Shown here: positions 48,780 through 60,883 of the stretch, in pieces
Layout: each line of letters starts with the position of its first letter
How positions within the stretch are numbered: position 1 is the stretch's first letter
DNA from: Parelaphostrongylus tenuis
Taxonomy: Eukaryota > Nematoda > Chromadorea > Rhabditida > Metastrongylidae
Length of the DNA stretch: 64,000 bases
Direction: 5' to 3'
Assembly: GCA_019055375.1 (NCBI GenBank)
Contig: JAHQIW010003598.1
Coordinates: 124,001-188,000, forward strand
Position numbers and translations under genes: made by a program
The notes under the pieces: model-generated
Databases searched by the model: none
What the model was told of the DNA's origin: nothing
Seen by the model: the letters and a program-made list of their open reading frames with translations, nothing else

Positions 48780-49480
48780 ATGGAAGAAACGATCCTTGTC
48801 GCTGGACAAGAACTTCTCATATGAGTGTTAGTAATCATTTGATAGCTTGAATCCCTGGCTACTGCCCTACGTGGCCGTTTCTTGATAAGGTATTTATATA
48901 ACGCTTCAGCGATAGAAAAACATTTGCGTTTCACACGCGCATATTTCTCACAGGACAGAGCTTTTCTTTCAGACTATTAGTAAGCACTCGATAGTGTAAG
49001 ATTTAGCAATTCCAACGCTGTGCTTTTATTTTGAAAAGACCATTTCTCTGCAGGGTAGCAAGGAAAACAAAATCGACTCACATATGCGGGTACTTGTTTT
49101 TTGGTCAATTCACGGGCTGAGGGACAGGGAAGGCTGCCCGCGATTTCAACACGGCGATCGATCAATAACTCCTATTCGGCTCACGTGTAAAGTGAAATAT
49201 TTGTTATTCACCTAGGATTGTTCCGCTGCTTCGAAAGAAACTGCAGATAAAAATTATGATTTTGCCACTACAAGATTTCCTCTACACGTTCATGCGCCTT
49301 TCGTACCTCCAACGAGTAACAGTTGAATTGCGCAGTTGATGTGAAATATAACTTTATTCCAAATTTTATAGCGTTATAAAAGTGTCTTCTGGTAAAACCG
49401 GTCACGTACCGCGCTAGCCAGAGATTCAAGCTATACAATGACTACTAACACTTTTATAAAAAGCCGAAGAGTGGTATCTT
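48780..49480. mobile_element. Palindromic element, family C
   Basis: 'atagcttgaatccctggcta' (48,842-48,861) and 'ctagccagagattcaagct' (about 49,413-49,431) are inverted arms. Between them are the family's 'tgtgcttttattttgaaaag' blocks and a GC-richer centre with 'cacggcgatcgatcaa'. Confidence 0.6.
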
Positions 49481-49844
49481 TATCCCATACCGTCCAAATG
49501 AAAAGAACCGAACAAAGATTTTAATACCTTAGAGACTTATAAACTTAGGAATGAGTCCTTAAAAATCTTGTAGATTAGTTACTGAAGCCAAAGCTTACAG
49601 AAACTCGATCACTTAAGAGAGATGATATGTCAAAATAGAAGTAAAAAGGGATTACTAGTTTCCAAGACAAAGTCAAATCTCAATCGAATCCCACGGTAAC
49701 ATAGACATAAGAAAATTGAAATGACTATTTATATGGATAGAAAGTCATTCCTCAATTCTCAAGACGACCAGTCATAGTAGGAAAGAAATGACCAATTCCA
49801 TGTTAATTCCATGCTTCAATATATCCTAATTTCTTCTTTAAGCC

Positions 49845-50725
49845 AAACACCAGGTGCTACATTAAGCTTCGTTTGACAGCTAACGTTTCGGCAGTTCGCC
49901 TTTTTCAAAGCCTGGAAAGGTCAAATTGAGAAAAAATCACCAGACCTAGATTTCAATCGCATCGACCACAAAATCAACTCTCAACATACCACTTTTAAAA
50001 TGTGTTCCATTGAATGGTTCAAGTATACAATATCGAAAGGAGATCACATAGGCTCTCAAGGCACCACGAGTGATAACGAGGCATTCCTCCCTGTGGTTTA
50101 TAGTTGGATTGGTGGTGTTAATCCAAAACGCTTCCAAATTCTTCGCTTTGATGTTTTATGTTCCTGCGTATGGATGGTGAATTTGATCTCAAAATCCCTG
50201 CGTCGTGTTTCTGTGCTCTATGCGTCCCTAGCGGGGTATTCCGTCTATTGAGACGTTTGTCGGCGACGAATAGAGCACAGGAACACGACGAAGTGGATTT
50301 TGAGATCGAAGTCACCATCCTTGCGCAGGAACAAAAAAATCGGCACGAAAAATTCTTGAAGCACTTTGAATTAACACGACCAATCCAGCTATAAACCGCA
50401 GGGAGGAATGCCTCGTTATCACTCGTGATATGAGTCAGTATATAAGACTGTCGTTTGGATGGGTGGGTGCAATACGAACCTATGTGATCTCCTTCCGGTG
50501 ATCTCCACTTGGATCATTCAGTGGAACACATATAAAAAGCAGTGAGTATGATGAGTGTCGATTTTGTGCTTGAAGCGATTGAAATCTAGGTCTGGTGATT
50601 TTTCTAAAGGAGTGTTGGAGGTGTTTGGCTTATTGGATTGCCAACAATTTGACCTTTCCAGGCTCTGAAGAAGGCGAACTGCCGAAAACGTCAGCTGTCA
50701 AATAAAGTTTAATGTAACACCTTTT
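49845..50725. mobile_element. Fold-back element, about 0.88 kb
   Basis: An almost complete palindrome centred near 50,255: 'tgagaaaaaatcaccagacc' (49,928-49,947) matches the complement near 50,589-50,608, 'gaggcattcctccctg' (50,079-50,094) matches 50,402-50,417, and 'tttctgtgctctatgcgtcc' matches about 50,262-50,283. Both ends carry the 'ctctgaagaaggcgaactgc' / 'cgaaaacgtcagctgtca' motif. Confidence 0.75.
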
Positions 50726-50739
50726 CATAACGTTGTAGC

Positions 50740-51135
50740 AGCAAAAATTATATGTTTCACCATTAGCTCGCTTTATTTGCTCGGCTGAGGCTTGAATATG
50801 GCTCTTTGCTAAACTTTTACTAGTCATTCGATAGCCCAAATCTCGAGGATTTCGATGCTATAATTACTTTCTTAAAAGTTCTCAAAAAACGCTGTAAGAG
50901 CGAAAAGAAGATCACGTTTCGCACTCGAAGTTTCTATTGCACAGAAGTTATATATGTGCACGTCAAATATATGACCACATAGACGAAATCATGGAGTATC
51001 AGAGTAACAGAGAAATCTAATGTTTCCCTTCCCAAATCGAGGAAAAACTCTAACTGTATTACGAAAATCGCGCGCCGCTCGAGTTGCGCTGTGCGACCGA
51101 TCGACCAACTGCCGTCCCGAAGGGGTTGACATTTA
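50740..51135. repeat. Partial family C copy
   Basis: 'gtcattcgatagcccaaatctcg' type and 'gttgcgctgtgcgaccgatc' blocks match the left part and centre of family C. A sister partial copy is at 44.95-45.5 kb. Confidence 0.45.
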
Positions 51136-51179
51136 CATATGTTGATTACTGATGCCGGGGTTCATAAAAAGTCGGTAAT

Positions 51180-52830
51180 TCGAAAGGGTTTATTAGTTTC
51201 CAAAATAAAAAGCCGCTCCCCAGTCAGCTCCCAAGATAGAAAGTCTCAATCGATTCATACGATTTAAAAAAATTGGAATGATGACTTGAGAATGGAACAA
51301 TGATAACCGGCTTGAGGACTTCTGAACTCAGGGATAAGTCCTTAAGATTCACATCTACCATGTAATTATGTCGAAGTTTATAAAAATCGACCATTCGAAA
51401 GGAACGTCTCATTCCTAAGATGGTCATTTCCCAGTCAGTTTCCAGAATAACTAGCCGTAGAAATAAAGAGATTGATAGCTTTTACGATAGAATTATTCAT
51501 TTCCCAGTCATTTTCCCACATGGGAACATAGAGATAGCGCAGTTACCAAGACAAAGAGTCATCTCCCAGTCAGTTCCCACACAAAAACTAGCTGTAGGAA
51601 AAAGAGACGATTAGTTCATATGATAGAAGAGTCCTGAGACTATATCCAATAATAGGAATAACCTCGAAAAGTGGCATGAGAATGGAATAATGAAATAAGC
51701 GTCATCAAAACTCGTAGACTCAAGAGTAAGCCCTTAATATTTGATATCGGGACCTATAAGAGAATCCGCTTCTTCGAAAGGGCGATGACTAGTTTCCAAG
51801 ATAGAAAGTCGCTTCTTAGTCAGTTCCCCAGACATAGTCTCAATCGACCTGAAGAACGAGGAAGAAATAGTAAGGATAATGAGATGAGAATGGAGTAGAG
51901 ATGACCATCGCAGAAATTTCTAGACTTGAGGAATAATCCTCAAGACTTACATCTACCAGCCATTGATACACAGGCTTATTAAAAGTCGCGACCAGTTGAA
52001 AGAGACGACTGACTTCTAGGATAGCCATTTCCCAGTCATTTTTGCACATGGTAAGACAAGGGAACAAAAAGAGAACGTAGTTCCCAAGATATAGAGTCAT
52101 TTTCCAGTTAGTTCCCCAAACGACTAGTCGTAGGAACAAAGTGATAACATAGCTATCAAGACAGAGAGCCGCTTCCCAGTTAGTTCCCAGAATAACTAGT
52201 CGTAGGAGAAAGAGACGACTAGTTCCTAGAATATAACGAGTCCTGGGACTTCATATCCAATGATAGAAATAACCTCGAAAGATGGCATGAGAATGGAACA
52301 ATTAGATAAGCGTCATCAAGACTTATACACTCAAGAATAAGCCCTTATGTCGGTATTGATGTCGGGACCTATTGCCTCAATCGACCTGTAGAATGCGGAA
52401 GAATTAAATGATGAGACGAGAATGGAATAGAGATGACCATAGTGAAGACTTCTGTGGACCTGAGGGAAAATCCTTACGACTTACATCTACCAGCTATTGA
52501 TGCAGAGGCTTATAAAAAGTCGCGACCATTTGAAAGAGACGACTGACTCCTAGGATTGTCATTTCTTAGTCATTTTTCCACATGGCTAGTCAAGGGAACG
52601 AAAAGAGCACATAATTCCCAAGACACAGAGTCATCTCCCAGTTGGTTCCCCAAATGACTAGTCGTAGGAACAAAGAGATAACATAGCTATCAAGATAGAG
52701 AGCCGCTTCCCAGTTAATTCCCCAAATAAACTAGTCATAGGGGGGAGAGAGACGACTAATGCCCAAGATAGACCGAGTCCCGGCCGTCTTATGCAATGAC
52801 GGGAAACGACCTTGAAGGAGGGATGAAATG
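51180..52830. repeat. Tandem, higher-order repeat array
   Basis: Short blocks such as 'gagtcatttcccagtcagtt', 'cccagaataactagtcgtag' and 'aaagagacgactagttc' recur many times. Longer blocks recur once about 540-605 bp apart: 'caatcgacctgaagaacgag' (51,842) against 'caatcgacctgtagaatgcg' (52,379), and 'aataagcgtcatcaaaactc' (51,697) against 'gataagcgtcatcaagactt' (52,303). No coding potential. Confidence 0.65.
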
Positions 52831-53340
52831 AGAATCGTGGCAGGACCCGATCATGTTTGGAATATACGAATGCTTCATTAGCGCTTACTGATTCGTCTTC
52901 TACGTCTAGTACTAGGCAGAAGATTTTCTACATTCCAGGAATATCTATTGGGTACTTTTCTTTGCTGGGAAATAGCAGCCTGAAGGACTTTCTGTACCCG
53001 AAAGGTGAGGTCGAGAGGGTGAACCATCTTGGAGATTCTCGTTCAGCCGACCGGCCTCAACATCACTAGACACTGCGAAGTTAGTAGAGGAAAAAAATAA
53101 AGCAAAAAAAGCAAGAAGAAATTACAAAAAAAAGCACTTTTAGAACGTTGACAAAGCTGACCCAATGGTGTTTTGCGCTCCATTTGTCAAAAAATGGTGG
53201 GTTGGAGCATGTTATTTCTCACTACTTGCCCTCTCACCATTCACCGCAGGCACTCTTTTTGTGGTTTTCTACTGGAAGTCTTGGGTTTACTGCTCTGCTT
53301 CTTTTTTTTGTCAATCTCTAATACAATCAATACACGTCCA
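52831..53340. other. No gene recognised
   Basis: A poly-A-rich stretch lies at 53,085-53,130. Open frames at 52,857-53,069 and 53,165-53,428 have no recognised domain; the latter has hydrophobic stretches but no family signature. Confidence 0.35.
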
Positions 53341-53349
53341 GGAACACCT

Positions 53350-53450
53350 TGTGATATGCAGAACTCGAAGCCTGAGGCGGGAGTCAAACCCGCGTCTCAC
53401 CGATATTGAGCTAGCATGCTACCACTAAACCACGGAGGCTCTCGCTTTGC
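53350..53450 (-). repeat. tRNA-like sequence (SINE head)
   Basis: On the minus strand 'cctccgtggtttagtggtag' is an excellent A box and 'gcgggtttgactcccgcctc' a near-B box, spaced as in a tRNA. The acceptor stem has mismatches, so I prefer a tRNA-derived repeat or pseudogene. Confidence 0.5.
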
Positions 53451-53689
53451 TGTCACTCCTTGTTTACAAGTATGCTAAGCCTTCTCGTTAGGAGACGATA
53501 TCAATGGGATCTCAGTGTTTCATGGAAGAGTTCAAATGATCTTTCGACGGTTTGGACTCCTACAACTCAGCCCTGGTGTTAACCGGATGACTTCCGCGGA
53601 CCCACGCCGAGTGTACCCGCGAATTAGTCCGCGACTTAGATGTAGGTCCTGCAACGAAAGGCAGCACTGTAGTTGGTGACTAATCGGGG

Positions 53690-54800
53690 CAGAGGAGGTG
53701 GGGTCGTCCCCGCGCTAACGGGCACGGCCAGCGTGGATCCGCGGAAGTCAGTTGGTCAATGATGCTCATCGAATTGGCGGAGGATCTTCTCAGTTGCCCT
53801 TTGAAAATGGCCTTTTCTTCTAGACGTAGCCTCCTCGTATTGTGCTTACACATTGGTATCATAACTCGTGGCCTGAAGGAGTAATGAGGAGATGAGTGGG
53901 TGCTAGAGACCATATCTTCGTTGGTGACCCTTTGGTACTTTTCCGTTAGACGGCACGGGATCAAGACCGATTCCTTTTTTTGGACAAGAGTTTTAATGAG
54001 AGGATCAGTAACCATTCGAAAGCTCAAATCTCTCTCTAGCGCCTTACGAGGCCAGTAATCAGATAACGTCCTTACGTGACGCTGTAGAATTCAAGATAGG
54101 GTCATGCTCCAAACGCGTATATTTCTCGCTGGACAGAGCTCTTTATTTAGACTGTTAGTAGTCGTTCGGTAGCGTGAAGTATACTAGTTCCAAGGCTGTG
54201 CTTACTTCATGCAAAGACCGTTTTTGCTTAGTGTAGCAAAGAAAATAAGAAATTGATTCACCTACGCGCGCAAGTGTACTTTGGCTAATTCACGGGCTGC
54301 GCGCTAGGGCTGGGCGGCAGGGAGTATCGGCGCGATTATCGATCGATGCCCTTAGGTAAGGCGCGATGTTTGTTACTTTATCAGCAGCTGTTCCTTCCCT
54401 CCGAGAGATACTTCAGATCAAGCGTATGATTCTGATACTAGAAGGTTTTCCTTGCACGTTCATGTCTTTTTCGTGCTTTCAGCGAAGTAATAGTTGAATT
54501 GCGCGCCTGATGTGAAATATAAGTATATTTTGAGTTCTACAACGTTATAAAGGGGTTTTTTTTTGAAGGAACACGTAGCGCAGTAGGCAGAGATCTAAGC
54601 TTTCGATTAATTACTAACACTCTTATGAAAGGTTCTTGTCCAGCGAAGGCATCGGTTTTCGGTCCCGTGACGTCTAAGGGAAAGGAATCAACCTTTTCCA
54701 ATGACCTGAAAAGAGCAGCTGTACTTCTAAGCAACTCCCAGGACTGGCTGTCGACTAGCCTCGGCATCGAGCAGACAATTCCATATATGGTACTATAGCT
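53690..54800. mobile_element. Palindromic element, family C, with flanking unassigned DNA
   Basis: 'cgaaagctcaaatctctctc' (54,017-54,036) and 'gcagagatctaagctttcga' (54,585-54,604) are inverted arms. The centre contains 'ggcgcgattatcgatcgatg'. Confidence 0.55.
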
Positions 54801-54864
54801 TAAGCAAAAGTTTTCAAGCTATAATATTATAAATATGGCGATTTTTACTGCTTCAAACCTCATG

Positions 54865-55155
54865 GAGCGCATGTGGCGCAGTGGTCAGAGGTGCTCTGCG
54901 TCGCACACGAGGTCAATGGTTCGATCTCGCGCTCATGGCTCACCAAGCCATCCATCCCTCCGGGGTCGGTAAATTGATACTAGGCAGATCTCAGACTTGT
55001 CTGGGAGGATAAGCAGAACTGACTTGGTTCAGCGGGAGGCCACCGCGAGTCATTGTAAAGGCCAGATATGCATTCGATCACCTCAAACGAAGTCAAAAGT
55101 TGAAGACGAGTGCATGGCGCATCCCTCAGGAATTGATCAACGCCGAGAGCTTTAA
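54865..55155 (+). repeat. tRNA-derived SINE, family A, near full length
   Basis: Head: A box 'tggcgcagtggtcagagg' (54,873-54,890) and B box 'ggttcgatct' (54,918-54,927). Body: 'tggctcaccaagccatccat', 'cagacttgtctgggagg', 'ccaccgcgagtcattgtaaa', 'gcatggcgcatccctcagga'. End: 'gatcaacgccgagagcttt', which in other copies continues as TTTATCCTTTATCC. This is the layout of a pol III-transcribed tRNA-derived SINE. Confidence 0.75.
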
Positions 55156-55416
55156 ACTTTTTTTTTAAGTACCTCATGGCCATTTTACTTTGGCCCCCCC
55201 CCCGTCCAAAAAAATTACCATGAGGGGCGAGTTCAACTCCCGTCTGTTAGAGTTTTGCATATCACTCAGCATTCTTGCTTATGAGTGGATGGTCTTGCAT
55301 TTCCTCTGTTCAGCTACTATACAATCGATGCATGTACACTATAGTGTGCACTAGGAAAGAGGCTATTTTGAGACCCTTAAAGAAGCCCTTCTATTGATAG
55401 CTGCTCTCAGGAATCG

Positions 55417-58400
55417 ATGTCAACATCTCCTGCTGCTAATGAGAAAGTCACCCTCCGTCTTTGCTCACTATGTCGACGTCAGGTGGCTGGAGAGGATACT
55501 TGTGCTGTCGAAACAGTTCAGAAGCCTTATGAGTGCGTTTTGTGCTTTGGTATTCTCGATCCGGACTACATTAGCGAGGTTCGTTCTTTTTGTCTGCCGA
55601 GTTTTGTAGGCAACAAGTGCATGGTTCAGTCCTGCTGAGCGCATGCTTTTTGTTTCTCTTATGTGTGTGGAGACAGGGACTTGTACGGACAGCCCGTTCT
55701 TCTTACACAGATAGAAAAATTTTCTCGCTACTTGTCCATCATGAGGCGACAATGAATATTCAAGCCCATTCGCTGGACAAGAAGTTTGAGGGGTTCAATT
55801 TTCGAATGATTACTAACATAATCATACCTTTATTTCGAGTCCTTTATCTAGATCAAGCTCAAATTTCAATACGTTCTTTCATTATTATTTGAGCCAACTT
55901 ATCATGTGGTCTGGTAAGGGCTCTTGTACAGCCCGAGACACGTGTTTCGTCCTTACAGACTCATCAGCCGGGCAGAACCCGTCGTCTGTCGATCTTTTCA
56001 TAGTCAGTTCTCTCGGGAGCCTTACACTCCTTATAGAGAGTCATCGAAGACGAACGTTTACACTCTTTGTCAGGTGAAACATTCACCTAACACTGAGTGT
56101 TTTCGCACTCGATTGCTAGCTGGCTGGTATTTTTATCTATAAAAAATGATTATAAAAAGATCGAAAGACGACGGGTTCCGCCCGGCTGACGAGTCTGCAA
56201 GAGCGAAACACGTGTATCGGGCTGTACAAGAGCCCTTACCAGATCACATGACAAGTTGGTTTAAATAATAATGAAAGGATTACTAACACTCCTCTGAAGG
56301 TACCCGGATGACAGAAAAGAGCCATTTTGTATTTTTGGAATTTTAGGTGGCAGAGGCAGTAAGAAGAAAGTTGGAGGAATGCCCGTATGACGCTTCGGCT
56401 TGCACATTGGCACTTAATTTGCCAATTTCCCAAGTTCTTCGTGAGAGAATCGTCAAGCGAGCGAGGCCTGATCTTTCTGGGATATTAGTCTCTGTACCAT
56501 TCAAGATCAGGAATATCGATGCTTACCTGCCAAAGCTTCGTGAGGTATGAGATTTTCTGAAAGTTTTGTCATTTTATGGAAGCATCTTAGCATTTTTTCT
56601 ACAATAATTGCTTTATCTCTTTCGTCTCGAATGTTTTCTTAACACCACAGCTCAAATTTCAATATGCCTAGTAATTAATTTTGAGCCAAGCATGTCAGTG
56701 GTCTATCAAAGAGGGCTGACTGATAGAGCCCGATACACGTGTTTCGATCGAAAATTATCACTCAGAAAATAATTACTAGGCATATTTGCTTTATCGCCGC
56801 AAGGAATCTTTCAGGCATCAGAATTGGGATTCTCTCTCGCTAATGACCTTCAGTTGAGTATCACTTTTGAAAATGATGAGTTTTGTAACTACGATGAACA
56901 GTTCCTTCTCGAGCATTTTTCGGCTTACTTCCAAAATGGTCGGAAACGAAAGCACAACGATTCACAACTCTGTACAAAAGTAAAAGTGGAACACATATTA
57001 GACCGGATAAAGGAGGACATTGCGAGGTGAGTGACGTATTTTCGCCATTAATTTCTAATTTAGATGATACTACTATTTAGGGGTTATAGTTGCTGGCTTC
57101 ACAATCATGCTTACCGAAGCGAAAATAGAATCTTTTAGCCTTTTGGTGATAGCATGTACTGTATTCGATTGGGTGACCATTTAAGAACCTTTGCTGCCTT
57201 AGAGTTGCTTCTTGTCTCGTCTTGATTTGACCTGCCTCGCGGATTCAGTGGACTTCCAGTAGTCTTCCAATAACTCAAATCTCGGTGGTTATGAAGTTAT
57301 TAGGTCCTTTCCATTAGTTTCGGCACTAGAGCAGTAAATAGAAAATTTATCAACTAGAAGTAATCAAATCTGCATGGTTTTGGTATCGTTCAAATGCACA
57401 TTTTCTTGTGAATATCTTGCTATACAACTTGCCTAAACATACTTTGAGATGTGGAGCTCCCATGGGAATAAATCTGCTTATTACTCGTGCCACGAATGGC
57501 GTGTAAGGGAAAATGCTAATGAAGCGGTGCGCAAGATTAATGGCGCTTCCTGTGGAGGGCCCAAGCACGACTGATCCTGCAGACTGTTCCCTGCGGCTTT
57601 GATTTTCGCGAACCACTTCCTGGTCGTCCTTTCTGCAACCGTATCATCGCAACAAGTTCCATTAATCTTGCGCGCCGCTTCATTAGCATTTTCTCCCTAG
57701 GCTCCATTCGCGCATGAATAGCCAGGGAATTTGTTGCCAAGATGGCTACATCGCACAGCAGGTGCAAGCAGCATGGATATAAGAATGTTACAAGAAACTG
57801 CATAATTGAACAATATCAAAATCATAGAGGTTTAATCACTGCTGGTCAATAAATTTGATGTTTATTGCTCCCTTGCCAAAATTTATGAAATACCTAGTAA
57901 ATCTGGTTTTGGGAAGGTCTTCGTGAAGCGCTGTAAGAGCGAAAAGAAGATCATGTTTTACTTTCGAAGTAGTTAGCCCGTCGCTTAAACTTCACAACGG
58001 AGTTATTGATAATAAAGGATAAAGGATAAAGCTCTCGGCGTTGATCAATCCTTGAGGGATGCGCCATGCATTCGACTTCAATTTTTAACTTCGTTTGAGG
58101 TGATTGAATGCATATTTGGCTCTACAATGACTCGCGGTGGTCTCCCGCTGAACCGAGTCAGTGCTGCTTATCCTCCCAGACAAGTCTGAGATCTGTCTGG
58201 TACCAATTTACCGACCCGGAGGGATGGATGGCTTGGTGAGCCATGAGCGCGAGATCGAACCACTGACCTCGCGTGCGACGCAGAGCACCTCTAACCACTG
58301 CGTCACATGCGCTCTATTGGTAATACGAACTAAAAGTGAAAAGCTGACATCTGTTGAATGGTAAAAAAAAAAAGCTGTTCTTCAAATCTATAGTGGTCTC

Positions 58401-60851
58401 AACTCATGAAGTCCACTAATAGTTCAAAATCTGTTGAGAGTTATCGATGGCTCGTTTTTTTACATATAGGTGTTTTATATGTTTCAAAAGGTTATAAGTG
58501 TGTAGAGGAATTCATATATAAAACCTGAACGAGAAACCTAAAAGTTCTCCTGAAATGGAGAAAAAAAGAACTATCTGAAGACCTTATTATAAACTAAACA
58601 TTGTTTTGAAATCACCGAGAATGGAACTATCGAATGATAATAAAAGTTTGTAGAAAAGCTATCTATAGGTCCCAGCAGAGCAAACGAAGAAAGTCGGGTG
58701 TGAGATGTCATCTCATTTTCTAACGGCATGTTAATAAGGAAAGGTCTCCACAATGAGTACGTTGTTGAAATCGCTATTGTTCGAGCTGTTGAATGATCAC
58801 CTAAATCTTGATTGGGACTTTCTTCATGGTGAGAAGCCGAGGAAGCACCCACGCTCCCAAAGTGTTAAATTACGAAAATCGCGTAGAGCGCAGCGATAAG
58901 ACTGTGGCGCCGAAAAAGTTGGAAGACAAAGAAGGACCAGTAGAAGTTTCTGACAGATCAGTGTTGCAGAAGCTACAATCTGTCGTCTCCTACACGTAAC
59001 TGTTCATTCTCGATATCATTCGAACGGGACCCAGTGTTTTTGGCCGGTCGATATTGCAAGTTTTCAAGATTTTTGCCGCAGTCTCCTTGGTCTTCAGAAG
59101 ATAAACTGGCCCCGAGAGAGCCAGGAAACTCGGTCAGTCTCACGTTTTAGTCAAGTTGGTCTATGCCTTAGGTATAAGTAGGTTTATACTAGGTCAAATG
59201 AATTAAGGTGTCAGAAAAGATCGTCGACCTGATGAAAATGAAGTTTGGTGCTTCTGAAGCTCGTTTTATTGCATCGGGTAGAGAGGATATGGACGTACGG
59301 ATGTTGGGGGACGGTAGACCATTTGCTGTTGAATTACGCGACTGTCACTCCACAAAGACTCTCAAAGGGTACGCTGAAGTACATAATCCTTCACTCTCTG
59401 ACTTAATGGTCTGTAGTGGCGTTCTCTGAGATCGATGGATGCCTGAACTATTATTTTAGGATAGATTATATTGAGACATTACGACAGCTTCAGGCCGAAA
59501 TCAATAAGCAGCCGGATATCCGCATAAATTCTCTTACACGAATTACAAGGGAAGAAACTGATCAACTCAGGATCGGAGAGGAGGGTAGGTAGATCGGAGA
59601 TGATTATCTTCCTATGGCAGCATCTATGCCACTTATGGCTGTGGAGTTGCTCAGTCAATCAATTAGTTTTGCTTATTTTCAGATAAGAGAAAAGAGTACG
59701 TCGCCTATTGCTATAGTACCCTGCCCATATCCGATGAATCGCTGGAAAGGGCGGTGAAGCAAGTCCCAGTTGAACTCCTTCAGAAGACCCCTGTCAGGGT
59801 TCTTAAGCGGAGAGCCTTATTAGAACGACCGCGATTGATTCACAGTATGGAGACTCTTCGCTTAGACTCTCATCACTTTCTCGTCAGGTTTGTCTACCTG
59901 TTCTTTCCCCGTTATAATTATTTTCCTACTTTAAAATATAAGGCACGTGACTCAGACGTGTTGTTCAATACTAGTCTTGAGGTCGTGGTTCGATCCCGCT
60001 CTGTGCGAACAGGCTCTCTCATCGGTCCAGGGTTTTTGAACTGATACCAAATCAGTCTAGGATAACATTTTTCTATTGACCAGGCTAGAATTCCGATGGC
60101 TTGTAACTGGAAACGTCCTCTTACAGTCAATTCAAGATGCCAGAAACAATCGAGCAAATCAGCACTTAGCGACAACGGAAGACCAAATCTTTGAAGTAGC
60201 ACTCAAATATACACGAAATTCTTTAACGTCAGTGCTGATGGATTTCTGAAGATGAGCCGGACATGAGCTGCGATCCGTACAATGTGTCATCATTCAAAAG
60301 AAAATATGTGTGGTAGTCCAAGATGCTGAATGACATGCAAGGCTTCCGACCACACACGGGAGCTGAACTCTCGTTCCACCTTTACCCGAGGGCGCTTGCT
60401 ACCACTACATCATCGTGGCCATCGCTCTGTTACTACTCTTTCTTTGATGAAATATATTGAAGCTGTCAGCAACCACCGTTAACGGGTTCTGGTCTGGCCA
60501 GCACATAAAGGATAAAGCTCTCGGCGTTGATCAATGCCTGAGGAATGCGTCATGAATTTGCCTTTATCGAACATCATATGAGGTGGCTGAGTGCGTATGT
60601 GTCCCTTAACAATAACTCGCGACAACCCAACGATATAAATAAATAAATATATATAAGTGCATATATATGTATATTTTTACACATATATGTACATATACAT
60701 GTATGTATATATGACATGTATATGTACGTATATACATATATATATACACATATATGTATATATATACATATAAGTTTATGTGCATGTGTATATGTATATA
60801 TGTACATATATATACGTATATATGTACGTATATACATATATATACATTAGA

Positions 60852-60883
<32 letters not shown>

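Larger units (their letters stand above)
55828..56280. mobile_element. Hammerhead-bearing inverted-repeat element (subfamily 1), both arms retained, in PUS10 intron 1
   Basis: Left arm 'cattattatttgagccaact' (55,880-55,899) and right arm 'aataataatgaaagga' (to 56,280) are inverted. Each arm carries a hammerhead, minus strand at 55.95 kb and plus strand at 56.2 kb, pointing outwards from the centre. The loop contains 'acattcacctaacactgagt'. Confidence 0.75.

Noticed and set aside
50655..50700. The 'ctctgaagaaggcgaactgccgaaaacgtcag' motif as a hammerhead variant (CUGAAGA ... GAAA)
   Set aside because: Stem II fits only with an extra unpaired base after the core, and no stem I or stem III pairing is visible. 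Kept as an element-end motif.
53350..53450. Functional tRNA gene on the minus strand
   Set aside because: Good A and B boxes, but the acceptor stem has mismatches and similar units with the same borders recur as repeats.
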